Positions 1-7,836 of a DNA stretch of 26,869 nt are shown piece after piece. The stretch comes from Bacteroidales bacterium UBA1756 (GTDB taxonomy: Bacteria; Bacteroidota; Bacteroidia; Bacteroidales; WCHB1-69). Numbering within the stretch: position 1 is the stretch's first letter; each line of letters opens with the position of its first letter. The notes beneath the pieces are model-generated. The model was not told where the DNA came from. It searched no databases and was given only the letters and a program-made list of their open reading frames with translations. The stretch is taken from assembly GCA_002314795.1 (NCBI GenBank), contig DCHI01000051.1, positions 13,330-40,198 on the forward strand, given 5' to 3'. The position numbers and the translations under genes were made by a program.

Positions 1-1034
1 CCGCCGTATCCGACATTCCGGTCCGAAGCAAAAAACAGAACCTTGCCGTCGGAACTGAGTGAGGGTTGCGATTCCCACGAGTCGGGACGATTGATTTTGT
101 CGCCAAGAGATTGTGGTTCAGACCATTCGTGTCCGTCCCATTTGGAAAAGTAAAGATCGTAGTTGGGATAAACTTGTTCGGCTCCGCGGTCTTGCTTGAC
201 ACGAACTTCGTGAACCATTGCAAAAATCAACAGGTCGTTCGCCAAATTGATGGTCGGGCTGCCTTCGCCCGTGGACTGGTTGAAAGGGGAGGGGAGTGGC
301 TTCCCCTGTTCGTATCGGTTCGCTCCAATTTTTTTACTGTATGAAAAGTATTCTCTATCAACGATTTCCGAACCGAAATATTCTGTTTTGTGCTCTTGTT
401 GGCGACGGGTAAAATAGAAATATTCCGCATCGGGCGAAAGTGTGGCCAAGTATTCGTCCTTGTCTGTCGAAATTCCTTCCACCAAGTGAGGATCAAAGGG
501 AACGGGATTGTTGAGAATTTCGGAATAGACTTTCGAATATTTGAGGATGTTTTCTGCAAAATCCAAGTCGTCCGTATTCTTGACCAAATCCGGATTTTCA
601 ACTAAAACGGTTGCGTGTTTGGTCGCTTCCGGAAAATCTTCTAACAGATAGGCGATGTGTGCCGCGTACAGGTGGACGATGATTTTGTAGTGCGGACAAA
701 CGGCGTACATTCGGTCGGCCGCTTCAATCACCTTGCGTGCATCTTGCTTCCGTTCGATGGTAAAATCGTTGAGTTTGATGGGAAGATAGTAACTGAGTGC
801 GTAGTAATAATTTGCCTCCAAATGTTCCGGATAATCCGAAAGAATCTCGTTGTAGAGTTCGTTCGCTTCGGCCTTTTTTCCTGACTTCTGAAGATCGCGT
901 GCCTTCGAAAATTTCTTTTCGGTCTGTTTGTCAAATGATTGGACGCACGGGTCCGATTCGTCTTGGGCAAAGGTTCCTGTCCAAAGTAAAAGGAGTACTG
1001 TGAAAGCAATGGCAATGCGGGTATGTCTGAACAT
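1..1034 (-). CDS. TPR and PD40 beta-propeller envelope protein (PorE/OmpA-family-like), partial
   Basis: Reading leftward from the ATG at 1034 gives an unbroken frame of about 344 residues that runs off the left edge. It opens with a signal peptide (hydrophobic residues 7-22, cleavage likely after TFA). A TPR-like helical segment follows at about residues 38-85 (KARDLQKSGKKAEANELYNE). PD40/WD40-like strands come later, for example near residues 195-210 (ATLSPDAEYFYFTRR) and at the cut end (QPSLSSDGKVLFFASDRN). This TPR then PD40 order is typical of Bacteroidota OmpA-family proteins, including the T9SS component PorE. The expected C-terminal OmpA peptidoglycan-binding domain would lie outside the window, so it is not confirmed. 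Unlike PorE, no lipobox cysteine is visible in the signal peptide. It is the last visible gene of a five-gene leftward unit, 14 bases after the ABC ATPase. A PorE role is inference. Confidence 0.8.
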   Translation of the reverse strand, partial: MFRHTRIAIAFTVLLLLWTGTFAQDESDPCVQSFDKQTEKKFSKARDLQKSGKKAEANELYNEILSDYPEHLEANYYYALSYYLPIKLNDFTIERKQDARKVIEAADRMYAVCPHYKIIVHLYAAHIAYLLEDFPEATKHATVLVENPDLVKNTDDLDFAENILKYSKVYSEILNNPVPFDPHLVEGISTDKDEYLATLSPDAEYFYFTRRQQEHKTEYFGSEIVDREYFSYSKKIGANRYEQGKPLPSPFNQSTGEGSPTINLANDLLIFAMVHEVRVKQDRGAEQVYPNYDLYFSKWDGHEWSEPQSLGDKINRPDSWESQPSLSSDGKVLFFASDRNVGYG

Positions 1035-1048
1035 CAGTCCGGTGTTTT

Positions 1049-1771
1049 TTATTTGGTGAGCACGTGGAAAAGTTCTTCGATGGAGTTGTTCGGTACGCCG
1101 CGTTTGACCGCTTCTGCGTGCAGCTGTTCCATTGTGGCATCGGCGACGATTTCTCCGCGGTTGATGATGAGAACGCGGCTGCACATCGCTTCCACTTCTT
1201 GCATAATGTGCGTGGAAAGCAGCACGGTTTTGGTTTTTCCGCACTCTTTGATGAGGTCACGGATCTCTACCAACTGGTTGGGGTCAAGGCCGGTGGTCGG
1301 CTCGTCCAAAATCAGTACTTCCGGGTCGGGAATCAGTGCCTGTGCCAGCCCGACGCGCTGTTTGTATCCTTTGGAAAGTGCGCCGATTTTCTTCCGTCTT
1401 TCCGGTTCTAATCCGGTCATTTGGATGACTTGCTCTATCCGTTCCTTTTTGTTTTTGATGTGGTGAATGCCTGCAATGAATTCCAAAAATTCAGTGACGT
1501 ACATTTCATAATAAAGCGGATTCGCTTCCGAAAGGTAACCTATTTTTTCTCTTAGTTTTAAAGAATCGTTCCAAATATCTAATCCACAGACGGATACATC
1601 TCCGCTCGTCGGTGGCTGATAGCACGTGATGATTTTCATCATCGTAGATTTTCCAGCACCGTTCGGTCCTAAAAAACCAACGACTTCACCTTTTTTAACT
1701 TCAAAACTGACATCTTTCAATGCCCACTGTTTACCAAATTGTTTGGATACGTTTTTTACTATGATTGACAT
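1049..1771 (-). CDS. ABC transporter ATP-binding protein, GldA-like
   Basis: This 240-residue ATPase has all core ABC motifs: Walker A GPNGAGKST (35-43), signature LSKGY (132-136), Walker B VLILDEP (152-158) followed by TTGLDP, and the switch histidine in LLSTH (His188). The Q-loop region reads GYLSEANPLYYEMYV, with Glu where many ABC proteins have Gln. This, together with STHIMQEVEAMC, resembles GldA, the ATPase of the GldAFG gliding-motility transporter. GldA is usually near 300 residues, so this copy is short at the C-terminus. No gldF or gldG permease lies in the window; the adjacent membrane gene, 34 bases upstream in transcription, is an LptF/G-family permease. It hydrolyses ATP at the inner membrane to drive an unknown transport step. 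The ABC call is very secure, the GldA subfamily likely, the partner unknown. Confidence 0.9.
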   Translation of the reverse strand: MSIIVKNVSKQFGKQWALKDVSFEVKKGEVVGFLGPNGAGKSTMMKIITCYQPPTSGDVSVCGLDIWNDSLKLREKIGYLSEANPLYYEMYVTEFLEFIAGIHHIKNKKERIEQVIQMTGLEPERRKKIGALSKGYKQRVGLAQALIPDPEVLILDEPTTGLDPNQLVEIRDLIKECGKTKTVLLSTHIMQEVEAMCSRVLIINRGEIVADATMEQLHAEAVKRGVPNNSIEELFHVLTK

Positions 1772-1805
1772 ATTGTTTGGTTTTCAAAAATAGATAATAA
1801 ATGGA

Positions 1806-2933
1806 TTATTTTGGTGTGAAACGTAAGAGTATCAAGCAGATAACTAAATAAACAAGATTGGGTAGCCACGTGGCCATTGCCGGAGCGAGTTGTTCGGAGA
1901 TGGCGAACACGTTGGAAACCTGTTGAAAAAGAATGAACGTGAAAACGAAAAACAGTCCGATGAAAATGTGGACCCCTACGCCGCGTCGCGTCTTCCGGGC
2001 CGCTACACTCAAACCTAACAGCGTCATAATCAGAATGGAAAGAGGATTTGCAATGCGCTTGTGACGCTCTATCTGGTAGTGTTTCACCAAACTGGAACCT
2101 TTTTTCTTTTCCTTGTCGATGAAACGAAGCAGGTCAAAATAGGACATCGTTTCGGTGATGGTGATGTCGTTGTTGAAATCGTCCGGAAGGAAGTTAAATG
2201 TCGTGTCCATTTCCACTCCGGAGCGGACGGTCTGCCCGTTTTTGTCAAAATTACGGATGGTGTAATCGTACAAGTGCCATTTCTGTGTGCTGTCGTTATA
2301 ACTGACTTGTGCCGCACTCAGTTTCGATTTCATCTTTTCATTCTTGTAATCAATCACTTCCACCGTGAATCTTTCTCCCTCCTTCGCTTGCTTCATCCAA
2401 CGTTCCGCATAAACGTACGTGTCTTCCGAACTTTTAAAATGGATGTTTGAGTTCGTGATGATGCGTTTTTTATGCAAATGCTCCTCGTAAAAAGTATGCA
2501 TTCGCGCATTGGTTTTGGGAATGACGAAATTCGCCATAAACAGGGAAAGCACGCTCAGAATCAGCGCCCCGACGATGTACGGATACATAAACCGGTAGAA
2601 ACTGACCCCGCCATTGAAAAAGGAGATAATCTCATTGTTTCCAGATAGTTTGGATGTAAACCAAATAACTGATATAAAGGTAAATAACGGAAAAAATAGA
2701 TTGATAAAGTAGGGAATGAAGTTGAAATAATATTGGAAAATGATGGCGTTAAGAGGCACCTCATTGTCCAAAAACTTGTGTATTTTTTCAGAAATATCAA
2801 AGACGACAATGATGGTCATCAGCAGGGCAATGGAATAAAATACCGAGCCGAGGAACTTGATGAGAATGTATCGATCCATCAAGGTCCAGTGCCAGTTTTC
2901 TTTTCTGAAATCCAATCGCGGTATCCAATTCAT
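1806..2933 (-). CDS. LptF/LptG (YjgP/YjgQ) family permease
   Basis: This 375-residue inner-membrane protein has the LptF/LptG layout. Three N-terminal transmembrane segments lie at about 28-46, 66-92 and 112-137. A periplasmic beta-rich region follows at about 140-275, then three C-terminal segments at about 295-312, 320-342 and 355-372. Family members pair with LptB ATPase to pull lipopolysaccharide from the inner membrane towards the outer membrane. The motif RHKRIANPLSILIMTLLGLS before the fourth helix is typical of the family. A second possible start is Met19 (position 2879). The first Met is preferred because it follows the previous stop by 10 bases. Only one permease is present here; an LptF/LptG partner and LptB would be encoded elsewhere. 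Its position next to a GldA-like ATPase is unusual. Confidence 0.88.
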   Translation of the reverse strand: MNWIPRLDFRKENWHWTLMDRYILIKFLGSVFYSIALLMTIIVVFDISEKIHKFLDNEVPLNAIIFQYYFNFIPYFINLFFPLFTFISVIWFTSKLSGNNEIISFFNGGVSFYRFMYPYIVGALILSVLSLFMANFVIPKTNARMHTFYEEHLHKKRIITNSNIHFKSSEDTYVYAERWMKQAKEGERFTVEVIDYKNEKMKSKLSAAQVSYNDSTQKWHLYDYTIRNFDKNGQTVRSGVEMDTTFNFLPDDFNNDITITETMSYFDLLRFIDKEKKKGSSLVKHYQIERHKRIANPLSILIMTLLGLSVAARKTRRGVGVHIFIGLFFVFTFILFQQVSNVFAISEQLAPAMATWLPNLVYLVICLILLRFTPK

Positions 2934-2943
2934 TTTCAGATGA

Positions 2944-3639
2944 TTATCTGTTCTTTTTTATTTTCTTTTTTTGATGGAAAATTGCTTTGTAATAGCCCCA
3001 GTGCCAAAGGAAATGGAAAATGGCAATGATAGTCATCGCGATGCCCACATAGACGTGCCAGTGCAGAAAGTCGATATAATAGGTGGGACGGTAGCCGTAA
3101 TTGATGAAAAGTGCCAGTACCACACCGAGCAGGCAAGAAACGAGGCACGTGGCCGCTAACGCAATGTTCCAAATCTTGCGGTGGGTCACTTTCTTGATTA
3201 TGCCGGTTTTCGCTAAAATGAACGTGACAAAGTACAGCCCGAACAGGATGCCCATAATGGTAAAAACAGGGTAGGGGGACTTCTTTTTCTGTTCGGTTTC
3301 CGTGGTCACTTCGTCATCGTTGACGGTTTCTTCTGCTTGAACGGAACTCTCTTGGCCCGCGGCTTCGACTGTTTCGGTCTGCGTTTCTTGAACGCTTTCG
3401 GCGGTTTGTCGCTCACTCGCATTCGCGGACTTTTGCTGAACTTTTGTGCCGGTTTCGTCTTTGGTTGCGGTCTCTTTGGGTGAAACAGAAGTGGCCCCGT
3501 GGTCACAAAAACCGTCCCCGTTGTTATCGACAAACCGACCGCAAATGCCGGGGCAGTCGGTTTGTCCACAATCTTGTTGAGCCATCACGCCTCCCACGGC
3601 GAACCATAGAAGGCAGGTTATAAAAAGAATTTTTTTCAT
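2944..3639 (-). CDS. Exported Cys-rich, three-helix membrane protein (DUF4405-like C-terminus)
   Basis: This 231-residue protein starts with a signal peptide (MKKILFITCLLWFAVGGVMA, cleavage after Ala20). A short Cys motif follows, with cysteines at 24, 29, 33 and 45 around GRFVDNNGDGFCDHG. Asp/Asn-rich DxNxDGxCD segments like this occur in some FeS-associated and cytochrome-like membrane proteins and could bind a metal. Residues 48-120 are a Glu/Thr/Lys-rich low-complexity linker. Three membrane helices follow at about 123-145, 157-181 and 195-217. The last carries histidines in FLHWHVYVGI and FHFLWHWGYY (His193, 195, 209, 213), spaced as in DUF4405-type haem-binding helices. Haem binding and an electron-transfer role are inference. 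It lies 15 bases after the S9 peptidase stop and 10 bases before the permease, so it is very probably co-transcribed with both. Confidence 0.72.
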   Translation of the reverse strand: MKKILFITCLLWFAVGGVMAQQDCGQTDCPGICGRFVDNNGDGFCDHGATSVSPKETATKDETGTKVQQKSANASERQTAESVQETQTETVEAAGQESSVQAEETVNDDEVTTETEQKKKSPYPVFTIMGILFGLYFVTFILAKTGIIKKVTHRKIWNIALAATCLVSCLLGVVLALFINYGYRPTYYIDFLHWHVYVGIAMTIIAIFHFLWHWGYYKAIFHQKKKIKKNR

Positions 3640-3654
3640 TGTAGAATCTGATTG

Positions 3655-5772
3655 TTATTTTTTCAGATTTTCATCCAAAAAGCGGAAAAATTCACGTTGC
3701 CAGAGCATTGCGTTTTGTGGCTTGACGACGAAGTGCGTTTCATCGGGGAAGAAGAGGAAACGGCTTGGAATCCCTTGCATTTGTGCGATGTCAAAGGCCT
3801 GCATACCTTCCGTATAGGGAATACGGAAATCGTTGCCACCGTGGATGACTAAGAGCGGAGTGTCCCAGTTTCCGACGAAAAGGTTGGGTGAGAAACTGTA
3901 ACTCTTCGGAGTCGGCTTTTGCCAATAGTTGCCCTCTATGTCGTGGTTGGCGAAGAAGAGTTCTTCGGTCGTGCCGTACCAACTTTCAAAGTTGAACATT
4001 CCGCAGTGGGCGATGAAAGCTTTGAAACGTTTCTTGTGATTGCCGGCCAGCCAATAGACGGAATAGCCACCAAAGCTGGCGCCGACAGCGCCCAAACGGT
4101 CTGCATTTACATACGGTTCTTTGGCAACGTCGTCGATGGCGGAGAGATAGTCTTTCATACATTGTCCGCCGTAGTCACGGCTGATGTCGTCGTTCCATTT
4201 TTTGCCGAAACCAGGTAGGCCACGGCGGTTGGGTGCTACAACGATGTAGTCGTGTGCTGCCATCATAGAAAAGTTCCAACGATAGGAAAAGAATTGACTG
4301 ACAGGAGATTGAGGGCCGCCTTCACAATAGAGTAAGGTGGGATAGGTTTTGGTGGAGTCGAATTTTGGAGGAAGAATAACCCAAACGAGCATCTCTTGTC
4401 CGTCGGTGGTTTTCACCCATCTTTTGACGGTTTTTCCCATATCAATCTTGTCCAAAATGTCTTTGTTGGTGAAAGTGAGTTGGCTGAAATCTCCTGTTTC
4501 GGGATTCACGCTGTAAATTTCGGCGGGAAGCTGGTGCGTCGTTCTGGTCGCAATCAATTGGCCGTTTGCCCAAGCGATAGAATTGAAATCGTGGTCGCCT
4601 TCTGTGAGCATACGGACTTGCATAGTTGCTTGATTATCAGATTCTTCTTTCGTCTCCAAAACAAAAATCTGGTTGGTTCCTTCGTAACTGCTGAGGAAAT
4701 AGATTTTCTTGGCGTCCGGGCTCCAGACGAAACTTTCAGGATTCAACTTGTCGTTACTCATTGCTTGGAAGGAGACATTGCCCTTGAAGTCGTAGATCAT
4801 CATCCGTTTCAGGTCGGATTCGAAGCCGGGAGTTTCCATACTCCACCAAACCAGTTGGCTGCCGTCGGGACTCCAAACGGGATTCATATCGTAACCGAGG
4901 TTTCCTTCCGAAATGTTGACGGTTTTTTGCGTTTTGAGGTCATAGACGAACACGTCGGTGTTGGTGCTGACGGCGAAGTCCTTGCCGGATTCGCGTTTGC
5001 AGCAGTAGGCCACCTTTTGTCCGTCGGGGCTCCAAACGGCTTGTTCCATACCTCCAAACGGGGGGACGGGAGAGTGAAAACGTTCTCCTTTCAGCAATTC
5101 GACGGCTTCGTCCGGTTTGTCGATGGGGGCGATGAAAAGATGAGCGTAGGTGCCGTCTGCCCAGCTGTCCCAGTGACGGTACATCAAATCGTCGTAAATC
5201 ATTGCGTTGGCTTTAGGCAGGTCGGGGTAGCGTTCCTCGATGGTGGGATCGAGACGGACGTTGCGCGTATAGAGCAGATGTTTTCCGTCGGGTGCGTATG
5301 AAAAACCGTTGATGTCGGATTCCGCGTGCGTAATCTGGGTGCGGTTGCTGCCGTCGAGGTCGCATTCAAAAATCTGCATCACATCGTCGGCCGGATAAAG
5401 GAACGCGATTTTCTTTCCGTCCGGTCTCCAAACGGGTTGTACTTCGTCGGAAACGGTTCTGGAAATCTGAGTGGGTTCGCCGCCTGCCACCGGAACGGTG
5501 TAAAGGTCGGCGTTGCCTTTATTCTTGGTGTAATCAAAATATTTAACGGAATAAACGAGTGTTTTTCCGTCAGGAGACACTTCGGGAGCGGAGACGCGTC
5601 CGAAGTACCACAGGATTTCTTCGGTGAGGATTCCTTTTGAAAAATCAGGAACCGGACGGTTGTCTTTGGTAATCAAGTCGGCATCGTCTGTGACGGTGCT
5701 TTCCTTTGTGTTTTTGTTGCAGGAAACAGTCATAGCCATTAGGATTGCAATGAAAAGAAATGTTTTTTTCAT
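3655..5772 (-). CDS. S9 family prolyl-oligopeptidase-type peptidase lipoprotein (DPP-like)
   Basis: This 705-residue secreted serine peptidase starts with a lipoprotein-type signal (MKKTFLFIAILMAMTVSC, with Cys18 the likely lipidated residue). Repeated SPDGKxxxY-type blades from about residue 60 to 400 form the beta-propeller. The C-terminal alpha/beta-hydrolase domain carries the catalytic triad: Ser566 in GASFGGYS, Asp648 in GGNDFRIPYTEG and His680 in DETHFVV. Length and order match S9 dipeptidyl or acylaminoacyl peptidases such as P. gingivalis DPP5 (about 680 residues), which clip dipeptides from peptides in the periplasm. Exact specificity cannot be read from the sequence. It is the first gene of the leftward unit, and a TAAATTTG -7 element lies about 56 bases upstream of its start. 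Confidence 0.93.
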   Translation of the reverse strand: MKKTFLFIAILMAMTVSCNKNTKESTVTDDADLITKDNRPVPDFSKGILTEEILWYFGRVSAPEVSPDGKTLVYSVKYFDYTKNKGNADLYTVPVAGGEPTQISRTVSDEVQPVWRPDGKKIAFLYPADDVMQIFECDLDGSNRTQITHAESDINGFSYAPDGKHLLYTRNVRLDPTIEERYPDLPKANAMIYDDLMYRHWDSWADGTYAHLFIAPIDKPDEAVELLKGERFHSPVPPFGGMEQAVWSPDGQKVAYCCKRESGKDFAVSTNTDVFVYDLKTQKTVNISEGNLGYDMNPVWSPDGSQLVWWSMETPGFESDLKRMMIYDFKGNVSFQAMSNDKLNPESFVWSPDAKKIYFLSSYEGTNQIFVLETKEESDNQATMQVRMLTEGDHDFNSIAWANGQLIATRTTHQLPAEIYSVNPETGDFSQLTFTNKDILDKIDMGKTVKRWVKTTDGQEMLVWVILPPKFDSTKTYPTLLYCEGGPQSPVSQFFSYRWNFSMMAAHDYIVVAPNRRGLPGFGKKWNDDISRDYGGQCMKDYLSAIDDVAKEPYVNADRLGAVGASFGGYSVYWLAGNHKKRFKAFIAHCGMFNFESWYGTTEELFFANHDIEGNYWQKPTPKSYSFSPNLFVGNWDTPLLVIHGGNDFRIPYTEGMQAFDIAQMQGIPSRFLFFPDETHFVVKPQNAMLWQREFFRFLDENLKK

Positions 5773-5827
5773 AACTTATTTATTTATAATAATTTATAAT
5801 ATTTTCTTTCAATGTGAAAATAGGTCG

Positions 5828-5835
5828 CAAATTTA
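5828..5835 (-). promoter_or_regulatory. Bacteroidota -7 promoter element for the S9 peptidase unit
   Basis: Read on the minus strand this is TAAATTTG, matching the TAnnTTTG consensus, about 56 bases upstream of the peptidase start. No convincing -33 TTTG was found at 19-21 bases, so the call rests on the -7 box alone. Confidence 0.5.
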
Positions 5836-5959
5836 CACGAAATCCTTGAATTGGACACCTAATTTCCCTTAATTTTCATAGCATTATATGAAAGAAAAAG
5901 ATGTTTTTTTCAGGGATGAAAGTTTTTGGGAATTCGTCGTTTATTTTTTGTGGCGCGGC

Positions 5960-5989
5960 TTTCATATTCTAAAAAATGTAGTATTTTTG
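5960..5989 (+). promoter_or_regulatory. Promoter of the ferredoxin gene
   Basis: The -7 element TATTTTTG (5982-5989) matches TAnnTTTG. A TTTC 18 bases upstream (5960-5963) is one base off the TTTG -33 box. The ATG follows 34 bases after the -7 box. Confidence 0.6.
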
Positions 5990-6023
5990 CCGCCGATTTT
6001 AAACAACCAAAAAAAATTCAATT

Positions 6024-6194
6024 ATGGCTTACAAAATTTCTGACAAATGTGTCGCTTGTGGTACCTGTGCTGACCAATGCCCCGTCGGAGCTATTTCCGA
6101 AGGTGACATCTACAAAATCAATCCCGATGAATGCATCGAATGTGGTGCTTGCGCTGGCGCTTGCCCGTCCGAAGCTATCGCTCTTGATGAATAA
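6024..6194 (+). CDS. 2[4Fe-4S] ferredoxin
   Basis: This 56-residue protein carries two clusters of the CxxCxxCxxxCP type: Cys9, 12, 15, 19 (CVACGTCADQCPVGAI) and Cys37, 40, 43, 47 (CIECGACAGACPSEAI). That is the complete clostridial-type bacterial ferredoxin, a small cytoplasmic electron carrier at low potential, typical of anaerobes. The cysteines cross-ligate so that the last Cys of each motif serves the other cluster. The ATG at 6024 follows an A-rich leader with no Shine-Dalgarno sequence, as is usual in Bacteroidota. It is monocistronic: a -7 promoter lies 34 bases upstream and a hairpin terminator begins 20 bases after the stop. It is read away from the S9 peptidase unit. Confidence 0.96.
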   Translation: MAYKISDKCVACGTCADQCPVGAISEGDIYKINPDECIECGACAGACPSEAIALDE

Positions 6195-6214
6195 TCTGTA
6201 GATTAGCACAAAAC

Positions 6215-6247
6215 AAAAAAAAAAGCACTCATCAGAGTGCTTTTTTT
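6215..6247. terminator. Bidirectional intrinsic terminator
   Basis: A perfect 6-base stem GCACTC/GAGTGC (6225-6230 and 6235-6240) with loop ATCA is flanked by ten A on the left and seven T on the right. It therefore works as a terminator on both strands. It lies between the convergent ferredoxin and acidic lipoprotein genes. Confidence 0.9.
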
Positions 6248-6249
6248 GT

Positions 6250-6693
6250 TTATCGACCAGCGTCGCTGTCAAATTCGTCATAGTCGAATCCGAACTGATA
6301 GTCGTCGTAAAAGTCGTAGTCGTCGCGATATTCCTCGGGGTCTTCCCCGTCTTCGTGCTGGTAGAAATCGTAATCCTCGTTCCACCAGTCACTTTGTCGC
6401 GGCGTGCGCATTCCGCAAAGTTGGTAGGTGCGCCGTGACATTTTGCGGTCAATGATGTGGATGGCGGTACGCAGGTACTCCCATTCGGTTTCGTTCATCA
6501 CGGTGTTGGGGTTGGCTACGGTTCGGCAAAAATTCACGTATGCCGCATTGAGTTCGTCGCAGGTTTTAGCTGAGTCCATTTTCGCTTCGTAGGTGCGCCA
6601 AATGCTGTTGCTGGCATAGTAGGCCTGCCGTTTCGTCGTGCAGGAGGAAGCTAAAATCAGAATTAGTAGTAAGAGAAAATGGAATTTTTTCAT
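6250..6693 (-). CDS. Small lipoprotein with acidic, aromatic C-terminal tail
   Basis: This 147-residue hypothetical has a clear lipoprotein signal: MKKF, a Leu/Ile run, then lipobox LASSC with Cys18 lipidated. The middle (about 20-95) looks helical and ordinary. From about residue 99 onward the sequence becomes a low-complexity run of Asp, Glu, Tyr and Phe (for example EYRDDYDFYDDYQFGFDYD), strongly negative and probably disordered. No family is recognised. A surface or periplasmic cation- or protein-binding role is possible but not shown. Its start lies 2 bases after the stop of the preceding lipoprotein gene, so the two are surely co-transcribed. The shared terminator follows directly after its stop. 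Confidence 0.75.
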   Translation of the reverse strand: MKKFHFLLLLILILASSCTTKRQAYYASNSIWRTYEAKMDSAKTCDELNAAYVNFCRTVANPNTVMNETEWEYLRTAIHIIDRKMSRRTYQLCGMRTPRQSDWWNEDYDFYQHEDGEDPEEYRDDYDFYDDYQFGFDYDEFDSDAGR

Positions 6694-6695
6694 CG

Positions 6696-7085
6696 TTAGA
6701 TGCCGTAGTCAATATACCATTTGCCGTTCTTTTTAACGGCTTTCATCGTTTTGCTCAAGGGTTCGTTTGAATTTTCGGTGCTGATTTCCAACTCGACAGT
6801 GGCTTTGTTGCCGCCGTCGGTTTTGTCCACGGAAACCACTTTGATTTTGGTGATTTTTCCCCACGCCTTGGTTTCACTGTAAAGCAGGGCCGCTAAAAAT
6901 CCCTTTTCGTCTTTGGAAAAAAGTTCGTCGATGCCGGCACAAAGGTTGATGGCCTCGTCATACTTTTCTTGTTGAACATTTTCCCAGAAGCTTTTCGCTA
7001 CCTGCTTCGGGGTACTTTGAGAGGAACAACCGACAAAGAAAACAGCAGCGGTTGCGACGATGATGGCTGAAAGTAATTTTTTCAT
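6696..7085 (-). CDS. DUF4878-like lipoprotein
   Basis: This 129-residue protein starts at the ATG at 7085. An upstream in-frame ATG at 7121 would overlap rnc and would put a charged stretch before the signal, so it is rejected. The signal MKKLLSAIIVATAAVFFVGC has a lipobox ending in Cys20. The mature part has the DUF4878/NTF2-like pattern: TPKQVAKSFWENVQQEKYDE near the N-terminus, then strands ending in the KNGKWYIDYG motif. Proteins of this type are small periplasmic lipoproteins of unknown function. It lies 10 bases after rnc and 2 bases before the next lipoprotein, forming the distal part of the acpP-fabF-rnc run. Confidence 0.82.
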   Translation of the reverse strand: MKKLLSAIIVATAAVFFVGCSSQSTPKQVAKSFWENVQQEKYDEAINLCAGIDELFSKDEKGFLAALLYSETKAWGKITKIKVVSVDKTDGGNKATVELEISTENSNEPLSKTMKAVKKNGKWYIDYGI

Positions 7086-7095
7086 AATGAATGTT

Positions 7096-7836
7096 TTATA
7101 ACGGATTTTCACTCGTTTCATCTAACTTGGTGACGGCACGTTCGGAAGCTATCTGCTCCGCTTTTTTTACCGAATATTCAAGAGCTTCGGTAAAAGGTTC
7201 GTCATCTACTAACAACTGAACGCGATAAAGGGTGCTTCGGCGGTTTCGTTCGGCGATATCGTGCCGGAATTCGATTTTCTTATGTGCGCGTTGCGCCCAA
7301 TTGAGAATTTTGCTTTTGTAATTGGACTCTTCGGTGATGACGGCATTGATGTTCACGAAATCAGCGAAGATGCGCTGGAGAATGATTCGTTTGGTTTTTT
7401 CGTAGCCCTTGTCAAGAAAAATGGCGCCGATGAGGGCTTCGAAAGCGTCTCCGCCGGCAAATTTCGAGTGGGAATTCGGACTCATTTCGATGAGCTGGTC
7501 CAAGTGCATTTTGTGTGCGAGAAGCCCGAGATGCTCCCGTTTCACTAATTTGGACCGCATCTCTGTCAGGTCGCCTTCCGGCTTGAATGGGAATTTTTTG
7601 AAAAGATATTCCGCCACGACTGCGTCCAAGACGGCATCTCCCAAATATTCCAAACGCTCATTGTTAAGTGCGTGCCCGTCGAACGATGCTTCCGAAGCCG
7701 ACCGGTGTGTCAATGCGGTCATATAGATGGAAACATTGGAGGTGCGAATACGCAAAACGGAGCGTATGTACCTTGCAACTTGCTGTTCTCGGGTAAGTTC
7801 TTTTTTTGATGAATTGAAAAAGAAAACGCTAAGCAT
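7096..7836 (-). CDS. rnc: Ribonuclease III
   Basis: RNase III cuts double-stranded RNA in rRNA processing and RNA decay. The chosen start at 7836 gives 246 residues (E. coli has 226). The frame is open further upstream, but that part is antisense-like sequence within fabF and has no family similarity. The signature NNERLEYLGDAVL lies at 58-70 and includes the catalytic acidic residues Glu60, Glu63 and Asp67. The second acidic pair is in GGDAFEALIGAIFLDKG (Asp130, Glu133). A C-terminal double-stranded RNA-binding domain spans about 171-238. The start codon overlaps the end of fabF by 8 bases (ATGCTTAG), suggesting translational coupling. The acpP-fabF-rnc order is widely conserved in bacteria. 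Confidence 0.95.
   Translation of the reverse strand: MLSVFFFNSSKKELTREQQVARYIRSVLRIRTSNVSIYMTALTHRSASEASFDGHALNNERLEYLGDAVLDAVVAEYLFKKFPFKPEGDLTEMRSKLVKREHLGLLAHKMHLDQLIEMSPNSHSKFAGGDAFEALIGAIFLDKGYEKTKRIILQRIFADFVNINAVITEESNYKSKILNWAQRAHKKIEFRHDIAERNRRSTLYRVQLLVDDEPFTEALEYSVKKAEQIASERAVTKLDETSENPL

Noticed and set aside
4396..5301. 301-residue open frame on the plus strand opposite the S9 peptidase
   Set aside because: Fully antisense to a recognisable peptidase propeller; repeated patterns mirror the propeller repeats.
5926..6201. 91-residue plus-strand frame overlapping the ferredoxin
   Set aside because: It is out of frame with the 2[4Fe-4S] motifs; the true gene is the shorter 56-residue frame at 6024.
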